From the NCBI RefSeq assembly GCF_018991925.1, contig NW_024727688.1:657501-721500 (forward strand): DNA of 64,000 nt. Reading direction: 5' to 3'. This document shows, in pieces, positions 44,763-54,854 of this stretch; the first letter of the stretch is position 1; every line of letters begins with the position of its first letter. This stretch comes from Homarus americanus (taxonomy: Eukaryota > Arthropoda > Malacostraca > Decapoda > Nephropidae). The position numbers and the translations under genes were made by a program. Below the pieces are notes generated by a model. It made no database searches, had not been told where the DNA came from, and saw only the letters and a program-made list of their open reading frames with translations.

Positions 44763-44805
<43 letters not shown>
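44763..44805. repeat. (CT)21 microsatellite
   Basis: Pure CT run; the reverse-complement GA run lies 170 bp downstream. Confidence 0.99.
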
Positions 44806-44807
<2 letters not shown>

Positions 44808-44927
44808 GCAGTCTATTTACGTCATTTCATTCGGGGGATTTTTTCTTCTGTAACTCAGCTCTGTGTATTAGGTTTTCCTGAGTGCTGTGTGTATTGTAGT
44901 TAATGATGGTAGACACTTGACCTCTAC

Positions 44928-44973
44928 ATGAAATTTGTATTCGTCTGTATTGCTTGTATTATGTTGCGGAGGT

Positions 44974-45025
<52 letters not shown>

Positions 45026-45530
45026 TTTCAGTCTTCATACGCCCCAGACCCATCTAGAGAGGATGTATAGAAGGCCATCACTAGATAAACCTCCCACACG
45101 ACCGCCACAAGAAGGCCCTCACAAGGTACTGGAGGACACCTTCGCACCATCCAAGTCCTCCGTAACACAACACGACCAAGGTTTTTTTTCCCCCCTGTCG
45201 TTTTTCCTTTCCTTCTGTGCCTCGCCCTTACGCTACCTGCTGGGGGCCTCCGGGCGGCTACACGAGGTTTTGCTCTCATATATTTTCATTCGCGACTCGG
45301 CCATGACAGGGGAACATTTGCATATCTTACACCGTGCTGCCTCACACAGCATCGTTAGTGGAGGGAGGAGACCTTTCCTGGGTGTGTGTGCTCCATCTGT
45401 CCACACCTGCTGGTCTGTATTCTTGTCTTCCTGCTTGCATACCTCACTGTCTCCCTACCTGACTGTCTTGCTTGCTTACCTGCCTGTCTCCTGGCTTGCT
45501 TGTCTAGGCTACCAGTGCTTGCTTGCCTGA
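44928..45530 (+). CDS. Open reading frame of 200 codons through a GA repeat, unassigned
   Basis: Starts at an ATG (MKFVFVCIACIMLRR), crosses a GA microsatellite giving an Arg-Glu run, then continues about 168 codons of non-repetitive sequence (TFSLHTPQTHLERMYRR onward) to a TAG. The C-terminal part is Leu/Cys-rich, from degenerate CTTGCCTG repeats. It is the longest frame in the window not wholly explained by repeats, but a simple estimate expects one or two frames of at least 168 codons by chance in 64 kb. No domain recognised. Confidence 0.17.
44975..45023. repeat. (GA)24 microsatellite
   Basis: Pure GA run. Confidence 0.99.
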
Positions 45531-45540
45531 ATGCCTGCCC
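45405..45540. repeat. Degenerate CTTGCNTGCCTG tract
   Basis: Repeated CTGCTTGC, ACCTGACTGTC and CTTGCTTGCCTG units of 4-12 bp. Confidence 0.7.
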
Positions 45541-46047
45541 ACGAGAAAAATGTTGTCCACTTTTTTTGAGGCATGGAAGTTACTGTAAGTCTAAAACACC
45601 ATAAGTGGAATTACTATGTACAGGTAAAGTTACAGAGTGTACAAATTTCTCTCCTCTCTCACCTCTTAGCGCCTTCAGGAGAGGAACCCGGAGGTAATAA
45701 TAACATTATACACCCCAACATGACTGCTCTGCTCTCCATCCTCTTGGGGAATTTTGACTGCTTGTATCCATGTCTTGGTACTTGTAAATGTAGTGTTAAT
45801 TACCCTGGTGGTAATTTCCGAGTGTGTTGTGTGTAGGCAGGCTAGTATAAGAGCTGGTGGAGTGATGTTGGTTGGTTGATCCTCACTAGTTATGATGTTG
45901 GTTGTTGGCTGGTTGATCCTCACTAGTTATCATGGTGCTTGGGGATTATATTTGTGTATTGTTCTGTTTGCTATAAATATTAGTTGTTTTTCTTATCTCT
46001 CCATTGTCTGAAATGTATTTTGTTCAGTTCTTAGTATTATTAGTACC

Positions 46048-46049
<2 letters not shown>
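45541..46049. other. Unique sequence with a 36-bp tandem duplication
   Basis: GGTTGATCCTCACTAGTTAT with flanking GATGTTGGTTG is present twice in tandem at about 45864-45932. No gene support. Confidence 0.55.
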
Positions 46050-46092
<43 letters not shown>

Positions 46093-46147
46093 GGTGTTGT
46101 TGTTGTTGTTGTTGTTGTTATTGTTATTATTATCATCATCATCATCA
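46050..46147. repeat. Compound (ATT)n(GTT)n(ATC)n array
   Basis: Pure ATT run, then GTT, then ATC units. Confidence 0.97.
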
Positions 46148-46490
46148 TTAATCCCTCGCCTAATTTATTCTCTCGCCTCTCTTTCTTTTAATTCCATATT
46201 TTACGACTTCAAAACTCGTGTCACTTAGTTCAATATATTCTCCTTTTCTCCACATTACCCTCAATACATCTTCAAATTTGTTTACGATAACTGTAATGTC
46301 AAACTGGTCTACTGAGTGTCTGTCTCATGTCATTCTTTCAAAGTTCATAAAGAGTTGAATACCCGTGTGTGTGTGTGTGTGTTTAATGATTGCATTAGAA
46401 AAGTTGCCGTGTCATTAACGTGAGGTGTAGTGTACCAACCTACCTGGATTTCACCTTCCTGGAACCTCATTTGTGGATGGTGCTGTAAAT
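46148..46490. other. Unique AT-rich sequence
   Basis: (GT)n at 46362-46382. No gene. Confidence 0.5.
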
Positions 46491-46775
46491 TACTGTTATG
46501 TCGGTAATTTTCAATGTAATTCTCCTTCCCATGGAAATTTGTTATTCCTCCTCCTTGTGTATTAATTATGCTGTTATGTAATTTGTTATGCCAATAATTT
46601 CGGCTGTAATCCTTGTCTGAATCAGTAATAGTTGTTAGTCTTGGTTTGTATCTGCGACTGTAATGGAGTTTGTTATGCTAATAGTATTAGTTGTAATTCA
46701 TGGCAGGAGCTGCAGTTGCCTTTCATAACTATAAATGTTGCTGTTATGTAGTTTCTCATACTAATAACTTTAAGT
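46491..46775. repeat. Diverged tandem repeat, four units of about 83 bp
   Basis: Units begin near 46491, 46570, 46656 and 46740 with ACTGTTATG / GCTGTTATGTAATTTGTTATG / GACTGTAATGGAGTTTGTTAT / GCTGTTATGTAGTTTCTCAT, followed by C(C/T)AATAATTT and a GnTGTAAT segment. Confidence 0.72.
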
Positions 46776-46814
46776 GCTTGAATGAGTGCATCTCTTTACT
46801 TAAGATTGTTGTTT

Positions 46815-47040
46815 TTGCTTGCTGTGATTGTTGTTAATGCTTGCTGTTATTGATGTTAATGCTTGCTGTGATTAATGTTATTGCTTGCTGTGATTGCTGT
46901 TATTGATACTAATGCTTACTGTGACTGCTGTTAATGATGTTATTGCTTACTGTGATTCGTTATTGATGTTATTGCTTGCTGTGATTCGTTATTGATGTTA
47001 TTGCTTGCTGTTATTGATGTTATTGCTTGCTGTGATTGGT
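46815..47040. repeat. TTGCTTGCTGTGATT minisatellite, 20-29 bp units
   Basis: About nine units of GCTTGCTGTGATT plus a variable GTTATTGATGTTATT segment. The last units are nearly identical with period 29; earlier ones are diverged. Confidence 0.9.
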
Positions 47041-47225
47041 GCTTTCATGTCATTTCTCCAGCCAATAGTTGTGTGAGTGTACGGTCGGTTCGCCTTGAAT
47101 ATTGTGGTCCAGGTCGGGCGGCCTTCAGTACATCAGTATCCATTAGATTTAATTGTTCTCATCTGAATAATAGCCACGCCGTAACTCATGTTGGTGAAGC
47201 TGTACCTTGGGTCTCCTGCAGCTCT

Positions 47226-47291
<66 letters not shown>
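47226..47291. repeat. (CA)33 microsatellite
   Basis: Pure CA run. Confidence 0.99.
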
Positions 47292-47296
<5 letters not shown>

Positions 47297-47799
47297 GCGT
47301 TAACAGCTCGCAGTGGCAGTCATCATTCTTTACACAAATAGTTCTTAACAGTTTTGCGACGTTCTCAGTTTTCATATGTTCTTTAATCCAAATTCTCATA
47401 CGTTCTACTTCCTAAAAATTCTCATTCAACCCTTCTGCCATAAGAACTGTTCTTTTATGTTCTCCGTAAACGTTGTCAAAAATTCTGACAGTATCTTAGG
47501 TCACAGAATATGTTTTCATTTGTTCTCAGACGCAAAAGTTGTCAACAATTTTCACACGTACTCAAGTCGGGACAGTTTGTAATATAACTGTTTTAAGGTG
47601 AACTAGACTCGTACATTACCCAAAGGTATTAATAAAGGTGTAGTGTTTGCCACTTGTGTGTGTGTGCTAATACACCTTCAATGGCTTTGTTCCTGAGACG
47701 CCATCCATTTTTGAGTTTGTCAATACATTTGATATTCATAGGATAAAGATTAACGCTTCTGGGAACGAGTTGGAATAGCCTTCGATCGGACACACGCTA
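47292..47799. other. Degenerate GTTCTCA/AAATTCT repeat region
   Basis: 47340-47580 contains many loosely repeated TATGTTCT, AAATTCTCA and GTTGTCAA motifs about 25-40 bp apart. Probably an old minisatellite; no gene. Confidence 0.45.
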
Positions 47800-48185
47800 C
47801 CAACACCACCACACACCACCACCACCACACACCACCACCACCCCCACCACGCATCAACACCAGCACCACCCCAATCACCACACACCACCACTATACACCA
47901 CACACACACACCCCACCCCCCACCATACACCCCCTCCCCACCACACACCACCTCCTCCCCACCACACACCACCTCCTCCCTACCACACACCACCCCTCCA
48001 CCACACACCACCCCTCCCTCCCCACCACACACACCACCCCCTCCCCACCACACACACACCCCCCTCCCCACCACATCCCCACCACATACCACCCCATCCC
48101 CACCACACACACACCTCCCTACCACACACCACCCCATCCCCACCACACACCACCCCTGACACATCACTAGCACCACCACCACCGC
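47800..48185. repeat. (CAC)n-rich C-rich minisatellite
   Basis: ACCACACACCACC and CCCATCCCCACCACACAC units of 12-40 bp. - strand frames are Val/Gly/Cys/Trp polymers. Confidence 0.95.
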
Positions 48186-48489
48186 AGCAGCGACATATGC
48201 ACGTCAGTCATGCTGTGAATGACACCTGGCAAGCTTTTAATTTTGACTATCATTGTTTTGGTGAGAGGGAAAGAAGGGGAAGTGAGAGGGAACACAAGTA
48301 GACGAAGGGGAGGAAAAATAAGAGGGGACACAGGGAGAGGGGAAAAGGAGGAAAAGTGGGAGAGGAAATAAGAAGGGGAGGAAAATAGGGAAGTAGAGTA
48401 GGCGAGGGAAACATGAGAGGGGAAAAAGGGAGATGGGAAGGAGAGGTTAGGGGGGAAAAAAGAAGAGAGAGTGGATACAAAAGAGCTGT
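48186..48489. repeat. Purine-rich tract
   Basis: GAGGGGAAAAAG, GAGGAAAA and AGAGGGGACA units from about 48255 onward. It may include a further, poorly aligned unit of the following repeat. Confidence 0.75.
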
Positions 48490-49400
48490 TACTCTCCTCT
48501 TTATCAACATTTGTCTCTTCCATCTCCACCTAAAATAGAAATAATGGAAAAGTAAACAATATTTTTTGTAGTTAATGATATGGAAGAGATGGAGGAAATA
48601 AGAGAAGGACGTATAAAATTAATGTGATTTTTTCTTCTTTTATAGTTTTCCTCTTCCTCCATTTACGATCGGAATAGATGAGAGGAAATTTTAAGTTTTG
48701 GTTGAATGGAAAAGTGAAGAAGGAAAGGAAAGGAATGATAGGAAAGGCATGAAAGGAAGTTTTTTTTTCTTCTTCTCTATCTCTTCCTCTTCTCTTTATC
48801 TCTACGCCTTGGGGAGAGAAAATATAAATGTTTGGTTGAGGAGAAGAGAGGAGGAACTTTCTTTTTTTTTCTTCCCACGTCACACTTTTTTCCTTGTATA
48901 CTGGGAATAAAAGAAAAAGTAAAAATATGAAAATGTTATCTGAAGAGTAAGGAGTAGAGGAGGCAAAAAAGGAAGGAAGGAAAGAGAAAAAGGCATAAAA
49001 TAGCTTTAACTCTTCTGATTTCATCCTTCTCTTCTCTCTTTCCCTCTTCCCTGTACACTAGGAATAAAAGAGAATGGAAAAAAAAATGTATCTTCTATAA
49101 ACTGGAAACTTTGTGGGGGTTGAGGGGGAGTGAGGGAAGGGTGAGAGACACAAAAGAGATGTAATTCCTCCTCCTCCATCTTTGTCTTTCCCTCCTCTAT
49201 GTACACAAGGAATAAATTGAAACAAATTGATAAACTTGGGAGTGAGGGTGAAAGGGGATAAGGGAGATGAAAGAAATAAGGGGTAGAGGGGAGAGGGATA
49301 AAAGAGTTGTAACTTCCCCTCTTCACCCCCCTCTCCATGTTCAACCGGAATAATAAAAAAAAAGGGGAAAAAAATATCAAGGTTGTGGGCTGAGAATAAT
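48490..49400. repeat. Cryptic diverged tandem repeat, about 145-bp units
   Basis: Each unit consists of a (T)AACTCTTC-type pyrimidine block, a TGTACACTA-like segment, GGAATAAAAGA and a purine block. The anchor (GGAATA or relatives) occurs near 48535, 48671, 48811, 48904, 49061, 49209 and 49347: spacings about 136, 140, 93, 157, 148 and 138. Frames on the - strand repeat FPSL..FNLF peptides as a result. Confidence 0.72.
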
Positions 49401-49520
49401 GAAAATCTCTCTGCACGTGTCATGAAAGACCCTTCAGGCTCCTCCCACCAATCTCTTGGAGCACACGCGACTCCTCCCACCTTCCGTTCTCCTACACGCA
49501 CGTGGGAGAAAATTTGATTA

Positions 49521-49730
49521 ATGAAAAGCCTGTTACCAACTGCTAAATATACCCTTTCAACTTCCTTTCACACATGCGATGGGCCAACCGGTAGGGGGCG
49601 CGAGAGGGGGCACGACGAAAAAAATCGGCTTGACGTCACGCATCGGGGGGGAAAACATCCTCGTCTGGGGTACAATCAACGACGTAAACAGACGCTTGGT
49701 GACACGAAGTTGGTGGACGTATGAATTATC
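49521..49730 (+). promoter_or_regulatory. CpG-rich patch with CTCF-like core and CRE
   Basis: GGGCCAACCGGTAGGGGGCG with C following (49581-49601) resembles the CTCF consensus, with the core AGGGGGCGC. Thirty bases further is the CRE palindrome TGACGTCA (49631-49638). Several short frames are open on both strands. It may be a promoter or insulator; no transcript unit can be attached to it. Confidence 0.27.
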
Positions 49731-49856
49731 CAGGAGCAGAAAACACACTTATTCATCGGGGGATTCACAATGACAGCTCCCTGAATTTAGACATCACATT
49801 TATTGGAGGTGGGGAGAGTTACTTGGTCCGTAGCCTGGTATTAAGGTACCTTCCAC

Positions 49857-50300
49857 TCCCTCTCTCCCTCTCTCCCTCCCTCCCTCTCTCCCTTCCTCAA
49901 GCCCTCCCCTCACCCCACCCTCCCAATCTCACTGTCCTCCTCCCATACCCCACTCCTCTCTCTCATCCAGTCCATCCTATTTTCTTTCAATCTTCTCGTT
50001 TAATTTCCTTCCCCCGATCCATACTTTCCATCGTTTCTTACCTTCTTTCGCAGTCTATTTTTTCCCTTCTTTTACCTCCCCTATTCTCTTTTTTCTTCTA
50101 TCTCCCTTTCTCCCTTCCATCTTCTCACGCACTCTTTCCGCTTACGTATTTTCTTCCCTGTCTTTCCCCTAACCGAACTTCACACCTCACCTCACCACCC
50201 CTCCTTTCCATCCTCTATCCCTCCCTTCTTTCATCCCTCCCTCCCTCCCTCCCTCCCTCCCTTCCATCCTCCTCCTCCCTCCTTCCCTCCCATCACAATC
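49857..50300. repeat. Pyrimidine-rich block with (CCCT)n
   Basis: C/T-rich throughout; pure CCCT units at 49857-49892 and 50236-50268. Confidence 0.92.
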
Positions 50301-50405
50301 ACCGCGTTTTAAAACCATCCCAAGGTTACTCGGCAAGTCTTAGTGAGATTGGCTGTAGATGTTTATTTATCAAAGGATCTTATTGCATGTATGGCCCAAG
50401 AACCT

Positions 50406-50428
50406 TGTGTGTGTGTGTGTGTGTGTGT
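50406..50428. repeat. (TG)n microsatellite
   Basis: Pure TG run followed by CTCTCTCT. Confidence 0.96.
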
Positions 50429-50569
50429 CTCTCTCTCTTCATAGGTAGCCACATTATCATACATAAAATTCATAATGTATTCCACGAACTTAATCCAAAT
50501 TTACATATAGCTTACGTCTGTGTGTTCAAGAGTGTGTTTGTTGACCGTAGTTCCGTATAGGTGTGTGTT

Positions 50570-50572
<3 letters not shown>

Positions 50573-50640
<68 letters not shown>
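50573..50640. repeat. (GT)34 microsatellite
   Basis: Pure GT run. Confidence 0.99.
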
Positions 50641-50641
<1 letters not shown>

Positions 50642-50891
50642 AGAGTACATGTAATAACAGTATATACAGTTGGCCATCCTTCTTATATTAAATTATCCAT
50701 AAACCTCATATTATATTATTTAACTCAGCAGCTATCGTAACAATTATTACACTAACTGTTTATGTATTACGATAACTCACCACAATAAAGCACATTACAA
50801 TATAACAACAGGTGATTCAAGTTAATAAATACAATACAGCAGAGGATCTCACAGCACACACAGCAGCTGGGTTGAATTTACAGCTGTGCTA
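50641..50891. other. AT-rich unique sequence
   Basis: Nothing recognised. Confidence 0.5.
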
Positions 50892-50956
50892 TTAGGTTAG
50901 GTCAGGTCAGGTCAGGTTAGGTCAGGTCAGGTCAGGTTAAAGTTAGGTTAGGTTGT
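50892..50956 (+). repeat. Mixed TTAGG/TCAGG telomere-like array
   Basis: Units AGGTT and AGGTC alternate in a pattern: one TTAGG, three TCAGG, one TTAGG, three TCAGG, then TTAGG units. G-rich strand is +. Confidence 0.95.
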
Positions 50957-51419
50957 GTTGTATTGGTCTTATTTAATCTGTCATTACCTCTGTCTCTTAA
51001 AGGTTTTATTTCCCGCTGCTATCGGTGTAAATATAGTGGGTGTCAGTCCGTATGTCTGTCTGTGTGCTTGCGTGCCTCCGACTTGGTGAACACGGTACTC
51101 GGAGAGAGAGAGAGAGAGTAATTGATTTTAGCCGAACTTGGTGTATCGATACATCACAACAAAGACGGGTTCAATAGTTCGCCTCTTCCATCATTATTGG
51201 ACGAAGGATCTGTTCATCTTTTAGTGGCAAATGTATCTTTCGCTTTTAATAAATGACTACAGGAGAGAGAGATGCTATTGTTGCTTCAATTCACCAAGGC
51301 TTCACATTGTCGAGGAGTGAAAATATTTGAAGCTTGGTGTTATGAGCTGTTGCTGGTTATATGGTAAAGAAAAACTGTGTGTGGGAAGGAGGATGGTTTT
51401 ATTGCTGTGCTGGACAACA

Positions 51420-51422
<3 letters not shown>
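50957..51422. other. Unique sequence
   Basis: A GA run at 51103-51118. No gene. Confidence 0.5.

Positions 51423-51472
<50 letters not shown>
51423..51472. repeat. (CA)25 microsatellite
   Basis: Pure CA run. Confidence 0.99.
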
Positions 51473-51474
<2 letters not shown>

Positions 51475-51479
51475 CACTA

Positions 51480-51980
51480 CACCCCGTTCATACATCTCTG
51501 TCATTCCTTCCCCTGTCCTCCTCACCTGTCTGTCCTGTCCTTTCCTGTCGTTGCTCTTCCTCTGTCACCAACTATCTTATCTCCCCTCTCTTCCCACTTC
51601 ATAGTCTCCCCTCATCTTCTCCCCTCCTTCTGTTTCACTCTCGTGTCTCTCTACTTGTCATTGTCTACCCCTTTTTTTCTTCCTTCCTTGTCTCCTCCCT
51701 CTTCTAGTCTCTCTACTCTTAAGTATTCTCTTTCTCCCTTCTTGCATTTCATTCCCAGGTTTCTCTATTCCCCCATTCTATTTCCTCGTCTTTCCTCTTC
51801 CTATTTATCTCCCTGGTCTCCACACTTCTTCACTATTTTCCCCTCTTCTTCCTCTCATCCTGTTCTGCCTTTTCTTCTCTTTCCTCGACTTCCTTTAATA
51901 TATATATCACACCTCTCTGTCTCTTCTTCTCCTCTTCTCCTCCCCTGGTTCTCTCACCCCCTCCTCCCCCCTCCCTCGGT
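51480..51980. repeat. Pyrimidine-rich block
   Basis: C/T-rich + strand; frames of up to 225 codons here are Ser/Pro/Phe/Leu polymers without domain evidence. Confidence 0.88.
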
Positions 51981-52100
51981 AGCGGTGTTGGGGCCGGAAG
52001 TGCGTGATTGGCAGTTTTGTTTAGAAAATAGGACTTAAGAAAGCTGAGTCCTGGTACGATATTGACGGCCTTGGCTCTCCCGCTGGTGCCTGTCTTTCTC

Positions 52101-52140
52101 GGTGGGTGGGGTGGGTGGGTGGGTAAGTGGGTGGGTGGGA
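52101..52140 (+). other. G-quadruplex-prone (GGGT)n tract
   Basis: At least seven GGG runs separated by 1-3 bases within 40 bp on the + strand. Confidence 0.85.
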
Positions 52141-52276
52141 GACAAGTAGGTAGGTTGGATGGATAGATAATAGGATGGGTGGATAGGGCGAATTACTGTT
52201 TAGTTCGTGGACGGAGCTGGGTGAGTGAGTGTGTGAGCGTCCAATATGCATGGGTGCGTTTTATGATGAACTGCAG

Positions 52277-52309
52277 CCGTCCACCCACACAGTGTGCGTG
52301 GGCGGACGG
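52277..52309. other. GC-rich hairpin, 15-bp stem
   Basis: CCGTCCACCCACACA and its downstream partner pair with two mismatches around a GTG loop. Confidence 0.8.
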
Positions 52310-52819
52310 TTAAGACCCGGAGGTGGGCGGTAACAACTCCAGGTGCTCAGAGAGAGATTTAAGTACCGACAGTAATAGTTAAAGTATTACCGTAGCTAAC
52401 TAGTCGATTAGAAGGGAACCGTGTTTGCTCGTTACCTGCTTGCATGTTAAAGCAGGTGGGCGGAGCAGGGAGTGGCATAGACTGTGAACTAAGAAGAAGA
52501 GAGAAATCTATGATGGGAGATGAGAAACAAGTTGATGAATAGATGAGAAAGATGTGGATGCAATATATTAGAGAGAGTGGGAAATTTTGGACGAAAGGGA
52601 AGAGAGTAAATTGGATAAGAATAAAATCTCAGAAGAATAGAGGAGAAGGTGCAAGTAATGAAGAGGGAGGGAGCTAATTTGCATAATGTACAGTGATAGA
52701 ACTACTGCTAAGTAACTTGAATGACCATAATGTTGAATTTAGAGGGAATAAAAGACGGATAATTAAACACTCAGATCAAAATAAACTAACTTAAGGGCGC
52801 AATCGGTCACAAGGAGCAC
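52310..52819. other. Unique, purine-biased sequence
   Basis: No gene seen. Confidence 0.5.
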
Positions 52820-52925
52820 TAGTGGTGGTGGTAGTGGTTGTGTTGGTGGTGACTGTTTATGCTGTGGTAGTGCTGGTGGTGACTAGGGTGGTTGTGGTTG
52901 TGGTGGCTGTGGTGGTAATTGTGGT
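52820..52925. repeat. GTGGTGGTAGTG-type degenerate minisatellite
   Basis: Repeated GTGGTGGT, GTGGTTGTG and TGGTGACT units. The Val-rich frame is an artefact. Confidence 0.85.
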
Positions 52926-53110
52926 TGGGTTGACGTCCCCCCTCTCTATGCTCGTTGGTGTCTCGTGGTCTCAGGTGGTCAAGCACAGTTGTATGCACCT
53001 GTCAACACACACATCGTTACCAGCTTGATAGGGGGCGCGTTAAACACAGCCATGATGTGGAGGTTATGGGACAAGTGATCGATGAACGTTCTTGAAGATA
53101 TTTTCTCGGT

Positions 53111-53117
<7 letters not shown>

Positions 53118-53144
<27 letters not shown>
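53118..53144. repeat. (GA)n microsatellite
   Basis: Pure GA run. Confidence 0.97.
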
Positions 53145-53145
<1 letters not shown>

Positions 53146-53304
53146 GTACGTGTATGTCTTCAGTACATGACATTCACTCCAATACACCACAACAGCGTCC
53201 TCCTCGTGTGTGTATAAGGACGACACTGGTCACCTCGTTCTTGAGATTAAAACACCTTCTGGTTTATGAATGAACGGATGCCTTTCTCGGTGGGCGGCTT
53301 GCAG

Positions 53305-53459
53305 TTCGGGGTCGAGCCATTAGGGAAATTGCTTCTCGTACATTCAACGGCGGATATAGCCCAGGAGTCGACCTGCAGACGAAAGGAACTGTTGAAGCGC
53401 TAGGGGGGTTCGCTGAGACACCAGAGGCTGTTGTGGAGCTGAGACTCATGAGTGACTAA
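53305..53459 (+). CDS. Candidate terminal coding exon, unknown protein
   Basis: Upstream is TGCCTTTCTCGGTGGGCGGCTTGCAG, an acceptor-like context. From 53305 one frame is open for 50 codons to TAA (53457-53459). The peptide begins RGRAIREIASRTFNGGYS and ends TPEAVVELRLMSD; its composition is balanced, unlike the repeat-derived frames nearby. AATAAA follows at 53480 and a GT-rich stretch at 53501-53512, consistent with a short 3' end. It enters in phase 1. There is no ATG in the frame ahead of the acceptor. An antisense frame at 53449-53264 is open too but is Ser/Pro-rich. I recognise no domain. Confidence 0.3.
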
Positions 53460-53479
53460 GACGGTGTATAGGAGACGGG

Positions 53480-53485
53480 AATAAA
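53480..53485 (+). terminator. Possible polyadenylation signal AATAAA
   Basis: Canonical hexamer 21 bp after the stop of the candidate terminal exon, followed by a GGGGTGT stretch. Confidence 0.3.
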
Positions 53486-54069
53486 GGAGCAGCTCAGGCA
53501 CGGGGTGTATACAATATAGTGCCCCCGAAGACTACTTAACTATAGCCAAGATCACAGTGATGTAGCCCCGAGAGTAAGACAACGATGTTATTATCAAGAT
53601 TACAAATAACCACAATGGACATAACACAGCAGTATAGCCAAGATACCTCCTATAGCCAATATAACAAAGGTGCAGTTATGATTACAAACCTGTACCCAAG
53701 ATTACAGAGCTGTTTTCTGGAGAGTAAAAAGAGGATTGATAGAAAGATGGAGACGTGGCAATACAGTTTTGACTTGATGCCTTTCGTCGAGGAGGAGGAG
53801 GAAGAAAAGGTCAGGAGATCCATTTTCTTAATTGGATCTGAATTCAACATTGAACTTCGAGGATATTCTTCGTCAGCCGTTGAACTTGACGACCTGCATT
53901 GACGACCTTCAAGTATAACCTCTACTCATGACCTAGTGCTGACCTCCAGTGACGTCAAGGTGGATTTAGAAATGCATGTTAGGATAAACTGTCGTAATAT
54001 TGACCTTTCCGGTGTATGAAAGTTTAGATGTTTTATTACCTGAGCAACAACTAATGGATAGAAAGGTTG
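53486..54069. other. Unique sequence with repeated TATAGCC phrases
   Basis: 53540-53710 contains several AAGAT(C/T)ACA and TATAGCCAA phrases about 20-25 bp apart, a degenerate minisatellite. A CRE palindrome lies at 53950-53957. A 105-codon + frame at 53585-53902 (ends VELDDLH) crosses this repeat and has a Glu run; unassigned. Confidence 0.45.
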
Positions 54070-54145
54070 GTTAAATAATAATGACAACAATAATAATAAT
54101 AGTGATAATAATAATGATAATAATAATAATAATGATAATATTAAC
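54070..54145. repeat. (AAT)n with GAT interruptions
   Basis: AATAATAATAATGATAATA-type array. Confidence 0.95.
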
Positions 54146-54854
54146 CGTAAACAACCTCCTTATAATATAATAATACACTTCCCAAGAGCATCATTGTGTG
54201 TAAACCTTCCCAAGATTTGATATTATTTCCTGGTCGTCAACCCTTCAACCGTAAGACTCCCCCTGAGGATGCTGCTGTTGCGCCCACTGTTTGAACATTG
54301 TGTAATATAGTGAACTGGTATGAGGAAGTGGGACTCATACTGAAGAAGAAGGAAATGGAGGGGAATTAATGACTTTGAGATAGGGGAAATGAGTTAAACG
54401 GAGGGAAAGAGTGATGGAGAAGAGGGAAATAATAGTTAAGGGGAATGGAAATATAAAATGAAAGATTGGTGACACGATAATATGTTTGTAATTATGAAAG
54501 GAATTTATAGATAGTTGCCATATATTGGTGTTTAAACTCAACTGGGAATAGAGGGAAAATATCTGAGTATTTTATATAAGGAAAGAAATATAAGACGATT
54601 TTATTTGTCATATGATGTTCAAGAATATTCAACGTGACTTTAGTGTTGTCTTTGAAGAGGAAGAGATAGAGTTTAAACGTCAAACTAATTTATAAGAAGA
54701 AGAGAAATTGTGTGTTCAAATCCCCAGATACTGTAGAAGAAAGACAATGTTAGTCCCGGTCCTCAATATCTTATTGTTAAATGAAGAAACTTTAGTCCCA
54801 ATTAAGACAGGTAAGACAATTAAGACAGGTAAGAGAGGGCTATGCAGGGAGGTG
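54146..54854. other. AT-rich unique sequence
   Basis: An 18-bp tandem duplication of ACAATTAAGACAGGTAAG lies at about 54800-54834. No gene. Confidence 0.5.

Noticed and set aside
47736..48182. Gly/Val/Trp/Cys-rich frame on the - strand
   Set aside because: Product of the CACCAC-type array.
49721..50560. 279-codon + strand frame
   Set aside because: Covers a (CCCT)n pyrimidine block and a GT microsatellite; composition is Ser/Pro/Leu plus a Cys-Val run.
54700..54730. GTTCAAATCCCC resembling a Pol III B-box
   Set aside because: No A-box 30-60 bp upstream and no tRNA fold.
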